DNA from: Chloropicon primus
Lineage: Eukaryota; Chlorophyta; Chloropicophyceae; Chloropicales; Chloropicaceae
Reading direction: 5' to 3'
Assembly: GCA_023205875.1 (NCBI GenBank)
Contig: CP060761.1
Coordinates: forward strand, 124,001 to 188,000
DNA: 64,000 bases
The notes under the pieces: model-generated
The model's input: the letters and a program-made list of their open reading frames with translations, nothing else
Databases searched by the model: none
Told to the model about the DNA's origin: nothing
Shown: piece after piece, positions 50,301 to 60,458 of the stretch
How the letters are laid out: each line of letters opens with the position of its first letter
How positions within the stretch are numbered: position 1 is the stretch's first letter
Program-made: the position numbers and the translations under genes

Positions 50301-53300
50301 TCACTTCTTCTGCAGCATTTTCAGCAAAGCATTGCCGGCGTTCGCCAGCTTTTCCTCCGGCTTCTTGGCCGGCGCCGGTGGGTCGCTCACGCTCATCCCC
50401 TCCATCTTTTGCTGGACCTGCTGCGTCGCCTTCTTCTTCTGCTGCTGCTTCTGCTGCTTCTGAGCCTGGGGCTTTGGCTTGCCGCTGCCCTTGGCCTGCT
50501 GCTGCTGCCTTTTCTTGACCTGGGTCAAGTCGACCGGCCTCGTCTTGTTGACCAAGCAGAAGGGAGGCACGATGTTCCCCGTGCCCTTCTTGCACCTTCC
50601 GTAAAGGTCTTTGCCCCCCAAGTAAGACGAGTCGAAGATGGCCTCCACTAGGCCGTTCGGGTAGACGGAGACGACCACGCCGAGAGACCCGAAGGGCGGG
50701 GCGTTGGGGTGGCCTCCCACGCTCACGACTCGATCCCCGATGGCGAACTGGCCCACCTTGAGCAGGTAGGGCCTGGGCAGGGAAGGGTCGGGGGGCGTGA
50801 GCACGTTCATGGGGGAAATGTTCTCCAGGTGGACGGGCTTGGCGCTCATGGGGGACTTGGATCCCGTGGGTATGATCGCCTGCTGCAGGGCCCTGATGGC
50901 CTCCTCCGGCGCGACCTTGGCCTCCTGCTTCACCATGGGCCTCCTCGCCAGGGGCAGCTGCTTCAGCCACCTGCTCACGGAGTACAGCATCTTGTCCGCC
51001 TCCTCCGGGGGCAGTGAGGGGAAAAAGTCGTTGCCGTAGTAGTCCTTCTTGCCCTCCTTGGCGACCGCGTCGAAGACCCAAGGGAACTTCAGCTTGTACT
51101 GCTGAAGGACCTGGAGGGCCACGGCGGTGTACTCGTAGAAGGTGTTCTCCCCCCTGACGACGACCTTGCAGTAGTCAGGGACAATCGCGCCCTGGGACCT
51201 GGACTTGAGGCACAAGCCCAAGCCAACGTTCTTGCCCTTCGAGTCCTTGGCGTTCACCATGCTGGTCATCATCCCCAAGACCCTGAAGCTGATGCCGACC
51301 TTCTTCGTGACCAAGGTGTCCGGGAAGTACCGGGCCTGAGAGTGGTTCACGATCCTCTTGCAGGTGCTCATGTTCTGCTTCTCGGCGTCCGAGTTCGGGA
51401 CGATCTGAATGCTCAGCTTGGGATCCTGCTGCTTCTTCCTCCCCCCCTTCAAAATAGTGCCCACGCAACCGTAGTAAGGCTCGCTGAGGTACAGGACCTT
51501 CGACCCGGACTTGAGGCTCTGCATCACCTTCTTCTGGGCGGCCGTCTGGATTGTGCTCTTACCGCCCTTCTCGAAAGGATCCGACCGCAGGATCACCTGG
51601 ATGGGGTGCATGCTCTCCTTGTCGCTGAAATGCTTCTCGATGCTGCCGTCGGGCATCCTCGTCATGTCAACGCAGTCTCTGGCGTGCACGAAGAAGCTGG
51701 CTTCGCCCACGTCGATCGCCTGCTTCGTGAGATAACTGTCGATGCACTTGTCAGCCTGGTACTCCCACTCCTCCTTCCCGCCTGAGCTGTGAGCCCGGAA
51801 CCCGTGGGTGTCGAAGTAACCGGTGTTGTCAGATATCCCGGTGACCGTCGACTCCTTGAGGTAGGGCCAGTTGACAAAGCACCTCTCTCCCAGCAGCGCT
51901 TTTCCGATCTGCTCGAGCTTGATGGAAAGATTGCTCAGCCCGGGGGCTTTGAGCTCCAAAACCAAAGACTTCTTCTTGCTGGCGGTGCCGAAAACGTCCA
52001 CCCCGACGGCGTCAAGGCGGCTAGTGACCTTGAGGGTCTGCAGAGTTGGGAAGCCTTTGGGGTTCCCAAGGCCCGTCGTCGTCCCCTTCGTCATTTGGGA
52101 AGTGAAGCCCTTCTCGTTCGCCGGGAAGGGAGGAGGGGGCGCAACCATCATGACCCGGCTCTTGCTCGTGACCACGTTAGTGAACTGCTGAGGAAGAGTT
52201 GACTGGCAGAACAAATCCTCTTTCGACTTTTCGTCGTAATAGAATGTCACCACGGGGCCAAGGGTGTTTCTTTCCAGCTCCTCCTTCTTCAGCCTTGCGG
52301 GGTTGACGTGGGTCCTCTCCGCCTCCAGCAAGACCTTCTCGTCGATGAATGGAATGAGAACGATTCCCTCCCAATCTGCCCTCTTTCCCTCCATGTCAAG
52401 GTCGAAGTCCGTGGGAAAGTAGTTTACGGGGTTCCTCAGCGGGGAGCTGTCGTTCAAGATGAGCTCCTGATATACTTCTGGAAACAGCTTTGCGCTCGAT
52501 GCCGGCATGACCGCCAAAAGCTGCTGGAAGGGGTTGAAGGGCTTGCCGTAGTTGTATTTCGGCTTCTTCAGGTCCACCAGCGCATTGATCTCCGAGGCCA
52601 TCGGGGCATAGTGGTACGGGTAGTACCAGTCCCACGAGACCACACCCCTGTAGTAGTACTGCAGCACCCACGTGACACCCCTGATATACTCTTTCGTGAC
52701 CGTGCGAATGTCATGATCCCCCTCGCACTCCAGCTTCACAGTGTAATACCGCTTCTTCCACATGTTCAAACCCTCGTCGCCCTCCTGGAAGAGGATCAGA
52801 GACCTCGCCTCGGTGGACATCATCGTAGGCTCGCTGCTGTTTCCTTCGCCGTCTTCCCCGGCGGCCCCATCAGCCTTGGACCCCCCTCCGGCTTTGCTCG
52901 CCTTGTCCATCGGTTTTCCCCTGAACCTGGCCTCCCTCTTCTGCTGCTTCCTTTTCCTGCTGTCCTGCATGTCCGCGTCGACCGCCCTCATCTGAAGAAC
53001 TTCCTTCTCCATCGCGGCGATCTTCTTCATGAAGACCTCGAGGTTCTTGTACACCAGCTCGCCGTCCTGGTGGAGGTAACCCTGCATGGACGGCAAAATC
53101 TCCTTGTATATGTCCAGCATGTTGTCCAAGGCGCCCTCCGCAATGTCGAGAGTCGGGAGGGGCGGCAGGAAATCGTTTCCGACGAGCATGCAGATAAAAA
53201 TAATATCGTCTATCGCTTTCTCCAAGTCGTACCAGCCCTCATCCAGCTTGAGTTCCCTGAACTCAGCCCGCAAACTCTCTCTCAGAAGACCGACGTTCAG

Positions 53301-54370
53301 GAGAGTGAAGCCCTCGGCGCACGGGTTCTCAAGGACCTCCCTGGAGGGCCTCCCCCTCCCCCTCGAGCCATAGCTCACCTTCTCTCTCAGCAGAAAGAAG
53401 TGGGGCTCGTGCGTCACCAAAGCAAGCATGATGAGGTCGGCGTCCAGACCGTACAAGCAGTGCTTCTGGTTCGGCTGGTAGTTTGGGTCCTTCTTCGCCC
53501 ATCGGAGGTACTCCATCACCTTGTGCTCGCCCTCTCCAGGCACGAGGGGGCCCGACAAGATGACTTGGGGCTTCTGCCAAAGCGGGTCCTCTGAGATCTT
53601 CTTCCTGACGTAGAAACGGAGGTGGTGATCGAGCCTCTGCAAGAACTCCGTGCCCGGCGTGATGCAGTTGGAGTCAAAAGCATCTTCAGGCACTTCCTCC
53701 CCCCTCTCCCTGGCCTCCGCTTCCAGCTCCAGCCTTGCCCTTCCACTCTTGAATCGACGGGCCCTCTGCTGGTTCACCTTGGCCCTCGGGGCGACACCAT
53801 CCACTCCCAGAAAGATCAGCTTCTGGGGTCTGATAATACTCACAAGCCTGTCGATATAAGTGAAGATCTTCACCACCATCTCCGCCTCGCTCAAGTGTTT
53901 CGTAGCGTCTTCATCGTTGCCGTGCGTGCAGTTATGGATGATGCCATTCATATCCAAGAAGAAGTTGTCCACCGGAGGCACTTGGGTCTCGGACACATTA
54001 TGGTTCACCAGAGGGTAGCGCTCGCTGAGCCAACGATAGAACTTTGGGACACCTGAAAAGAACCAACCGAGCGAACAAGCGAAAGGACCAACCAAACCGA
54101 ACCGAACCAAACCGAAGAAAAGATATCGTCAGACCGTGCTCCTTCCCGTCCCCTCTCACGAGAGCTGCTAGGCTCCAAGGTACGAGGTCATCGATCGATC
54201 GATCGGTGGATCGTGGACAGAAACTGTTTCGAAAGCGAGAGAGAGAGAGAGAGAGAGGGAGGGAGAGAGGACGAGGGAGCGTCGCGAGGTTTTCGTGACG
54301 CCGAGGGGTGTGTGTGTGGCCTCCGTCGTCCTCCCTCCCGCCGTGCCCTGCCCCTCCGGGACTTACCCAT
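50301..54370 (-). CDS. XRN1: 5'-3' exoribonuclease XRN1, two exons
   Basis: XRN1 degrades decapped mRNA in the cytoplasm. Exon 1 is 54370..54367 (ATGG only), donor GTAAGT, intron 54366..54053, acceptor TTTTCAG, exon 2 54052..50301, giving MGVPKFYRW and 1251 aa. The nuclease domain shows NFFLDMNGIIHNCTHGNDED, VDGVAPRAKVNQQRARRF, FDSNCITPGTEFLQRL, PGEGEHKVMEYLR and CLYGLDADLIMLALVTHEPH, with the seven acidic metal ligands in place. The XRN1-specific middle and SH3-like domains follow (VPDYCKVVVRGENTFYEYTA). The tail is Gln/Lys-rich. Order and length fit XRN1, not the XRN2/XRN4 type of land plants. Confidence 0.92.
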
Positions 54371-54467
54371 GGTTTCTCTTTGATCCTACGGCGCCACGAG
54401 GGGCCTGAATTTTGGATCCACGAGGCTGAGGCCTTTGGGATCGTGGATTGGAGAGCAGGGGCAGGGA

Positions 54468-54613
54468 AGGTGGAGGAGACTGCCTGCTTCATCGATGTCA
54501 AAAGGTGGGTGGGTGACGAGGTTCATCACCAGGAGAACCTCTTTGGTTCAGCAAAGCCAACTGGAGTGATCTTTGAACCACAAAAGTGCGGCACGCAAAA
54601 GTAGTCTTGAGAA
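54468..54613. repeat. direct duplication upstream of XRN1, copy 1
   Basis: About 145 bp, nearly identical to 54663-54811 at an offset of 197 bp. It includes GAGGTTCATCACCAGGAGAA and AAGTGCGGCACGCAAAAGTA. Confidence 0.85.
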
Positions 54614-54662
54614 GGAAGAGCCTCAAGGCTTTGAGATGAGGAGGATGGAGGAGACAGGGAAG

Positions 54663-54811
54663 GTGGAGGAGACTTGCTGCCTGCTTCATCGATGTCAAAA
54701 GGTCGGTGGGTGACGAGGTTCATCACCAGGAGAACCTCTTTGGTCCAGCAAAGCCAACTGGAGTGATCTTTGAACCACAAAAGTGCGGCACGCAAAAGTA
54801 GTCTTGAGAAG
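54663..54811. repeat. direct duplication upstream of XRN1, copy 2
   Basis: Second copy of the ~145-bp repeat, differing by a few substitutions and a small insertion. Confidence 0.85.
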
Positions 54812-54874
54812 ATTGACCGCCCTGCCTTGTCGAAGGGTGGGTTGGGTTGAAATAGTGTACACATCTTGGTTTTG

Positions 54875-55765
54875 TTACTTGAAGAAGGACGTGATGCTGC
54901 TTTGGCCTTTCTGAGTTTTGCTCGTCTTTGGTTTCTTCAGCGGGCTCTTCGCCTTGAGGCTCCTCCCTCTCTCCGAGGGCTGCTGCAGTTTGAGCCCGAT
55001 GGTGACCTCACTCTTATCCTGCAAAAACAAATCCTTGATGGACCCGGCGTGCTCGCTCTGAACTTTTTCCCTCAGGTCCACGCAGCAATCCGGCTCGTCG
55101 TAAGCGAGGTTGCCCACTTTGGGGGTCACCGGAAACCAGGAAAGATTCGTGCTGGATTCCCCCTGGGAGACCTCACCGCGCCGAAGCCAATCTTTCCCGC
55201 CCTTCACGCTCAGGATCACTGGCATTCTGTCGTGCAGCCACTTGATCTCCTCCACCGGAGTTTTCGTCAGGATCGCGTACGAGAAGAGCTCCTCCTCCGT
55301 CTCCGGATCCTTCCAGCAGTCGTACAAGCCAGCACAGAAGAGGAAATCCTCTTCCTCGCTGAACACAAAGTAAGGTTCTCGCTTTCCTCCCTCCCTCTTC
55401 TTCCACTCGTAGAAGCCGTTGATGGGAACCACGCACCGCCTGTGCTGCGCCAGCAACCTCTTGAAAATGGGCGATCCTGCCATGGTCTCACTTCGAGCGT
55501 TGAACATCTTCCAGTGGTTGTGGTACTTAAGGTTGGCGCTCTTCTTGGTGTAGCTCGGCACCAGGCCCCACACCATGTTCATCACCTCAAGGTCATCCTC
55601 CTTTTGGCTGTGCGTTTTGGCAAAGATTACTGGGGTCCTCTTGCCTGGGTGGATGTTATGAGAGGGCTGGTGGGTCGATGGCTCGCCGCTCCACCGCTCT
55701 GGAGGAATATTAAACCTGGTTGCCACCTCCTCGAACGTCGACCTCATCATCGTTCGCCCGCACAT
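54875..55765 (-). CDS. HMCES: SRAP-domain protein HMCES with C-terminal PIP box
   Basis: HMCES crosslinks to abasic sites in single-stranded DNA and shields replication forks. ATG at 55765 gives MCGRT, placing the catalytic Cys at residue 2 after Met removal; the frame extends upstream without another ATG. Active-site blocks are FNARSETM, RRCVVPINGFYEWKK (Glu) and LHDRMPVILS (His). The protein is 296 aa. After a Lys-rich linker the last residues GQSSITSFFK form a PCNA-binding PIP box (Q-x-x-I-x-x-F-F), as in animal HMCES. The promoter region is duplicated upstream (55949-56083). Single exon. Confidence 0.95.
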   Translation of the reverse strand: MCGRTMMRSTFEEVATRFNIPPERWSGEPSTHQPSHNIHPGKRTPVIFAKTHSQKEDDLEVMNMVWGLVPSYTKKSANLKYHNHWKMFNARSETMAGSPIFKRLLAQHRRCVVPINGFYEWKKREGGKREPYFVFSEEEDFLFCAGLYDCWKDPETEEELFSYAILTKTPVEEIKWLHDRMPVILSVKGGKDWLRRGEVSQGESSTNLSWFPVTPKVGNLAYDEPDCCVDLREKVQSEHAGSIKDLFLQDKSEVTIGLKLQQPSERGRSLKAKSPLKKPKTSKTQKGQSSITSFFK

Positions 55766-55768
55766 CCC

Positions 55769-55902
55769 GATGCCGTCAACCAATGTACCAATGGAAAGAT
55801 CTTGAGACGCACTTTCGTGTGGCCCCCTTGTCTCGCGGTTTCCCCTCGTCCTCGTCGTCACCTTCCTCGCTGACTGCGGTCCACTCCTGGCCTCGCCTCG
55901 CT
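55769..55902. repeat. HMCES promoter duplication, copy 1
   Basis: About 135 bp, matching 55949-56083 at an offset of 180 bp with few differences. It begins just 5' of the HMCES start codon. Confidence 0.85.
55794..55809 (-). promoter_or_regulatory. recurrent promoter element
   Basis: Read toward HMCES it is CGTCTC-AAGAT-CTTTC, 29 bp before the ATG. A near-identical copy at 55974-55989 is part of the duplication. Confidence 0.6.
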
Positions 55903-55948
55903 AAGAATCAATCTCATTCAGACGGCGTCCCCTCGGTCAATCCTTTGC

Positions 55949-56083
55949 CGATGCCGTCAACCAAGGTACCAATGGAAAGATCTTGAGACACACTTTCGTG
56001 TGGTCCCCTTGTCTCGCGGTTTCCCCCTCGTCCTCGTCGTCAACTTCCTCGCTGACTGCGGTCCACTCCTGGCCTCGCCTCTG
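55949..56083. repeat. HMCES promoter duplication, copy 2
   Basis: Second copy, further from the gene. It keeps GAAAG-ATCTT-GAGACA, one base off the first copy's element. Confidence 0.85.
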
Positions 56084-56230
56084 CAGGTAGGAAGAGCCAA
56101 AAATTGTGATTTTGTGGCCAGGAGTGGATAAGGGAAAGGGAGGACGAGGAGGACGAGGAGGACAAGGAGGACGAGAATACCGGACCCGTGGGGGAGAGGG
56201 AAAGGAAAAGGGTCGAGTAGATCGACAGAT

Positions 56231-56246
56231 CGTCTCTTGCTCTTTC
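56231..56246 (+). promoter_or_regulatory. recurrent promoter element
   Basis: CGTCTC-TTGCT-CTTTC, oriented toward IleRS, 135 bp before its ATG. Confidence 0.55.
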
Positions 56247-56381
56247 GTTTAAGCCCTTGGTCGAGAGAAACGGCTCAGGGCTGAGCCTCGGGGAAGCGGA
56301 AGAGTCGGTGGAGAGAGAGAGTGAGAGGAGAGAGAGAGGAGAGAGGACGGCAAAGGAGGACAGAGGAGGAGGGGCAGAGGG

Positions 56382-59300
56382 ATGGCGAGGATGGCGAACC
56401 CTGCGTACTCGACTTGGTCGACAACAACGGGGGCTTCCGCACTCGCGACGGCGAAGCGTGCGAGGGGTTTGAGGGCCTGCAGACGGTTCAGTGATGGCCA
56501 AGGGAAGAAGACCGTGGCAAGGTGTGGAGCGAGGTTCGGGCTGAGGTGTCCGGCGTACTCGTCGAGGGTGTCGACGGTGGTTGGGACGTCGTCGTCGCTG
56601 GCGTGCGCTGCTTCGTTCTCGCGGAAGCCGTTCGCAAGGAGCGTGGCGCGAGTGTCGGACAGGCAGCAGGAGGGTCTGTGCGTCGTGGGTTTGCGGCAAG
56701 CTGCCAGGGGGGGTTGCGTGAAGGCCAGCGGCAAGAAGAAGGACGACGACAACCCGTACAGCGACACTGTTCTCCTTCCCCAGACGGACTTCAGCATGCG
56801 CGCGAATGCCAAGGCGAGGGAGCCCGAGCTGCAGGCGTGGTGGAGAGAGAACCAGGTGTACGAGGAGCTCTTGAGGCAGAACAGGAGCGCTGGCGGGGAC
56901 AACTTCACGCTTCACGACGGGCCTCCGTACGCGAATGGGACCCTTCACCTCGGCCACGCGATGAACAAGGTTCTCAAGGACATCATAGTGAAGCACAGGC
57001 TTCTCAAGGGAAAGAGCGCGGCTTTCGTCCCGGGTTGGGACTGCCACGGCCTCCCCATCGAGCTCAAAGTGTTGCAGAGCCTGAAGAGCAAGGAGAGGAA
57101 GGGGTTGACCCCCATGTCAATGAGGGGAAAGGCCAGGGACTTTGCTCTTAAGACGATTGGGGAGCAGGCGGAGCAGTTCAAGAGGTACGGGGTCTGGGGA
57201 GATTACGAGAAGAGGTACCAGACCCTGGACCCCGAGTACGAGGCCAAGCAGCTCGAGGTCTTCGGTCGGATGTTCATGGAGGGGCACATTTACAGAGGCT
57301 TGAAGCCGGTGAACTGGTCGCCGTCCAGCAGGACGGCGCTGGCGGAGGCGGAACTCGAATACCCGCCGGGGCACAAGTCCAGGAGCATTTACGTTGCCAT
57401 GCCGCTGGCGGAGACGAAAGCCGAGGCGCTGGAGGGGCTGGAGGCCTCCCTGGCCATCTGGACGACGACGCCTTGGACGATCCCCGCGAACCTCGCCGTG
57501 GCGGTGAACTCAGAAATCGAGTACGCCGTGTGCAAGATGGAAGGGGGGGGGAGCTCCCACCTCATCGTCGCGAGTGACTTGGTGGAGAGCCTCTCGGAGA
57601 AGATAGGGAGGGCCCTGTCCATCGTAGCGAAGCTCAAGGGTTCCGAGCTGGAGGGCTGCACCTACAAGCACCCGCTGTACGAAAGGACGAGCCCTGTGGT
57701 CATTGGGGGGGACTACATCACCACTGAGAGCGGTACAGGTTTGGTTCACACGGCCCCGGGTCACGGGCAGGACGACTTCCAGGTGGGCCAGAAGTATGGC
57801 CTGCCCATCTTGTCGCCTGTGGACAACGCGGGTCGCCTCACGAGCGAGGCTGGGGAGGAGTTCGAGGGACTGAACGTTCTGGGGGATGCAAACGAGGCAA
57901 TCATCGCCGCTCTGGAGAGGGAAGGGGCTCTCCTCCTGGAGGAGTTGTACGAGCACAAGTACCCCTACGATTGGAGGACGAAGAAGCCCACGATATTCCG
58001 GGCCACAGAGCAGTGGTTTGCGTCCGTGGACGGCTTCAAGAAGGATGCTTTGGATGCCATCGATTCGGTGGAGTGGATCCCAAAGGCGGGAGTCAAGAGG
58101 ATCAGGGCGATGACTTCGGACAGGAGCGATTGGTGCATCTCTCGGCAAAGGAAGTGGGGCGTCCCTATTCCGGTGTTCTACAAGAAGGACTCGGGGGAAG
58201 CCATCGTGACGGAAGAGACCCTGAAGCACGTGATAGATTTGGTCAGGGAGAAGGGATCCGACGCTTGGTTCGAGCTGCCTGTGGAGGACCTTCTTCCCGA
58301 GTCTCTCAAGGCGGAGGCTTCGAACTTGACCAAGGGGGAGGACACCATGGATGTCTGGTTCGATTCGGGAAGCAGCTGGGCGGGAGTGGTCTCCGCCAGG
58401 GAGGAGCTGAACTACCCTGCCGACTTGTACTTGGAAGGATCGGACCAGCACCGTGGCTGGTTCCAGAGCAGTCTCTTGACCAGCGTGGCCGTGAACGGCT
58501 GCGCCCCTTACAAGACTGTCCTCACTCACGGCTTTGTTCTGGACGAGAAGGGAGCGAAAATGAGCAAAAGCTTGGGGAACATCATCGACCCGAAGAACAT
58601 CATCGAGGGGGGGAACAACCAGAAGAAGGACCCGGCTTATGGAGCGGACACCCTCCGGCTGTGGGTGTCGTCCGTCGACTACTCCTCGGACGTCTTGATT
58701 GGCCCGAGCATTCTGAAGCAGACGAGCGAGATCTACAGGAAGCTGAGGGGAACGATAAGGTTCGTTCTTGGGAACCTGCACGACTTCAATCCCGAATCCG
58801 ATGCAGTTTCCTACGACAGCCTCCCGTTGTTTGACAAGTACATTTTGCACCAGCTGGTTACCGTGCAAGAGGAAGTCGATTCGAACTTCGAGTCCTTCCA
58901 GTTCAGCAAAGTCTTCCAGACCATTCAGAGATTCAACGTGGTTGACCTCTCTCAGTTTTACCTGGACGTCGTGAAGGACAGGTTGTACATCAGGGGCTCG
59001 GATTCCTTCGAGAGAAAGTCCTGCCAGACCGTCCTCAAGCACATGCTCGACACCTTGCTGCCGATGATCGCGCCAATCCTTCCTCACTTGGCCGAGGATG
59101 CCTGGCAAAATCTGCCCTTCCAGACATCTTCCAAGTCCGTCTTCCTTCACGGGCTTGCCGAGGCAAAGTCGGAGTGGAAGATGAGTGGCGCAGACTTGCA
59201 GGAGCTGGAGATATTGAGGAGCGTCAGGAGCGAGGTGAACCGGGTGGCGGAAATCGCCAGGAAGGACAAGCTCATCGGGTCCTCCCTCGAAGCCAAGGTT

Positions 59301-59618
59301 GTGATCCGAACGGATTCCCAAGAATTGCACACCATCTTGTCCAAGTACTCCGAGTCCGCCAACGGGGTAGATGAGCTGAGGTACCTCTTCATCTGCTCGC
59401 AGGTGGATCTGAAGGAGGGACCCGCCGGCGAGGGAGTCACTGAGATCCCGGAGGTTGGGACCTTTCGGGCGACGATTGAGAGGGCCGGCGGCCTTCGCTG
59501 TGCAAGATGCTGGAACTACAGCGACACCGTCGGCACCTTTGGGGACCACAAGGAGCTGTGCGACAGGTGCCACCCCGTGGTCCAGGGCAAGAAGGCTGTC
59601 GCGAACGTCGCCGCTTAA
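56382..59618 (+). CDS. IARS2: organellar isoleucyl-tRNA synthetase (bacterial type)
   Basis: It charges tRNA-Ile in plastid and probably mitochondria (Arabidopsis OVA2). The protein has 1078 aa. About 115 residues of Ser/Arg/Ala-rich targeting sequence precede the core, which starts near TVLLPQTDFSMRANAKAREP. The HIGH block is DGPPYANGTLHLGHAMNKV. The core continues PGWDCHGLPIELKV, WTTTPWTIPANLAVAV (editing), ISRQRKWGVPIPVFY, EGSDQHRGWFQSSLLTSV and KGAKMSKSLGNIIDPKNI. The C-terminal zinc ribbon is present (CARCWNYSDT...LCDRCHPVV), the mark of the bacterial-type enzyme. ATG at 56382. Single exon. Confidence 0.95.
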   Translation: MARMANPAYSTWSTTTGASALATAKRARGLRACRRFSDGQGKKTVARCGARFGLRCPAYSSRVSTVVGTSSSLACAASFSRKPFARSVARVSDRQQEGLCVVGLRQAARGGCVKASGKKKDDDNPYSDTVLLPQTDFSMRANAKAREPELQAWWRENQVYEELLRQNRSAGGDNFTLHDGPPYANGTLHLGHAMNKVLKDIIVKHRLLKGKSAAFVPGWDCHGLPIELKVLQSLKSKERKGLTPMSMRGKARDFALKTIGEQAEQFKRYGVWGDYEKRYQTLDPEYEAKQLEVFGRMFMEGHIYRGLKPVNWSPSSRTALAEAELEYPPGHKSRSIYVAMPLAETKAEALEGLEASLAIWTTTPWTIPANLAVAVNSEIEYAVCKMEGGGSSHLIVASDLVESLSEKIGRALSIVAKLKGSELEGCTYKHPLYERTSPVVIGGDYITTESGTGLVHTAPGHGQDDFQVGQKYGLPILSPVDNAGRLTSEAGEEFEGLNVLGDANEAIIAALEREGALLLEELYEHKYPYDWRTKKPTIFRATEQWFASVDGFKKDALDAIDSVEWIPKAGVKRIRAMTSDRSDWCISRQRKWGVPIPVFYKKDSGEAIVTEETLKHVIDLVREKGSDAWFELPVEDLLPESLKAEASNLTKGEDTMDVWFDSGSSWAGVVSAREELNYPADLYLEGSDQHRGWFQSSLLTSVAVNGCAPYKTVLTHGFVLDEKGAKMSKSLGNIIDPKNIIEGGNNQKKDPAYGADTLRLWVSSVDYSSDVLIGPSILKQTSEIYRKLRGTIRFVLGNLHDFNPESDAVSYDSLPLFDKYILHQLVTVQEEVDSNFESFQFSKVFQTIQRFNVVDLSQFYLDVVKDRLYIRGSDSFERKSCQTVLKHMLDTLLPMIAPILPHLAEDAWQNLPFQTSSKSVFLHGLAEAKSEWKMSGADLQELEILRSVRSEVNRVAEIARKDKLIGSSLEAKVVIRTDSQELHTILSKYSESANGVDELRYLFICSQVDLKEGPAGEGVTEIPEVGTFRATIERAGGLRCARCWNYSDTVGTFGDHKELCDRCHPVVQGKKAVANVAA

Positions 59619-59633
59619 CGCTAAGATAGTAAA

Positions 59634-60458
59634 TCACAACATTTTGACTGCAAAGCACACGGGATCTTTCGGCACTCCGTCTTCCTCCCACCGAATCTCT
59701 TCTGAGCTGAACTGCGGCATCCACACCCTCCTCGTTTCCTCGCTCATGTTCCCGCAGCTCTTGTGGAGGGTTCGGTCCCCCATCACGACCACGGCCCCCG
59801 CGTTCACGATAATGGGGACGGCCTCTCCTTCCCCCTCCTCGCTCGTCCGGAGCGTATAAAGCGTGCCGTTCTCCTCACACACGTCGTCCAACGGGGTCCA
59901 GAGCGACACGTATCTCACGCCCCTAGCTCTCCCGTCCTCGCCGGAGCACCAGTCGCTGTCCCTGTGCCACTTGAACGCCGAGTTCTCGCTCATCGGAGGC
60001 TTCACGATGTATTGCTCGGCAAAATAGTAGAGGTCCTCCTCGGGGCCCAATCCAAGTATGTGCTTCACGCACCGTGTGAGTTCCTTCCCGGTGACCAGGT
60101 CTGCCACATCCTTGGACAACATTTCGCCACGAGATGTCCCTTCCCCCCTCCTCTCCCTCCTCAGTTGGCCCAAGTCCCTCACCCTCTCGCACACCTCCTT
60201 GCCGTGCACACCCTGCAGCACCTCGAAGATGCATCCGTTCCGCTCCACCACGTCGCTGGACGCCTCCAACCCGTTCTTCCTCTTCCTCTTCTTGGTACCA
60301 TACCTCTCGCTCCAGCACCTCACCACCTCGTCGCACTCCCTCCTCAACGCGTCGACCTCCCTCGCCGTGAAGAAGTCCTCCAAGACAACGTACCCCTCCC
60401 TCTGGAACCTCTCCTTGGCTGCTTTGGCCGCTTCCCACTTGTCCACCTCCTCCACCAT
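59634..60458 (-). CDS. phytanoyl-CoA dioxygenase (PhyH) family protein
   Basis: This is an Fe(II)/2-oxoglutarate oxygenase of the PhyH family, 274 aa. It opens AKERFQREGYVVLEDFFTAR, the typical PhyH start. The metal site is FKWHRDSDW (H-x-D), and the distal His is in DRTLHKSCGNMSEETRR, with the Arg that holds 2-oxoglutarate downstream. VSLWTPLDDVCEENGTLYTL is the usual strand before the distal site. Substrate unknown. ATG at 60458 was chosen; the frame is open upstream but without family similarity. It ends only 15 bp from the IleRS stop (convergent). Confidence 0.87.
   Translation of the reverse strand: MVEEVDKWEAAKAAKERFQREGYVVLEDFFTAREVDALRRECDEVVRCWSERYGTKKRKRKNGLEASSDVVERNGCIFEVLQGVHGKEVCERVRDLGQLRRERRGEGTSRGEMLSKDVADLVTGKELTRCVKHILGLGPEEDLYYFAEQYIVKPPMSENSAFKWHRDSDWCSGEDGRARGVRYVSLWTPLDDVCEENGTLYTLRTSEEGEGEAVPIIVNAGAVVVMGDRTLHKSCGNMSEETRRVWMPQFSSEEIRWEEDGVPKDPVCFAVKML

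Larger units (their letters stand above)
54371..54874. other. intergenic region with a direct duplication
   Basis: This is the XRN1 5' flank and the end of the SRAP gene. It holds two copies of a ~145-bp sequence (54468-54613 and 54663-54811). No gene is supported. Confidence 0.55.
55766..56381. other. divergent region HMCES/IleRS with duplicated promoter
   Basis: It contains two copies of a ~135-bp sequence (55769-55902 and 55949-56083), each with the recurrent promoter element, plus a third copy of the element at 56231-56246 facing IleRS. GA and AGG tracts precede the IleRS start. No gene. Confidence 0.55.
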
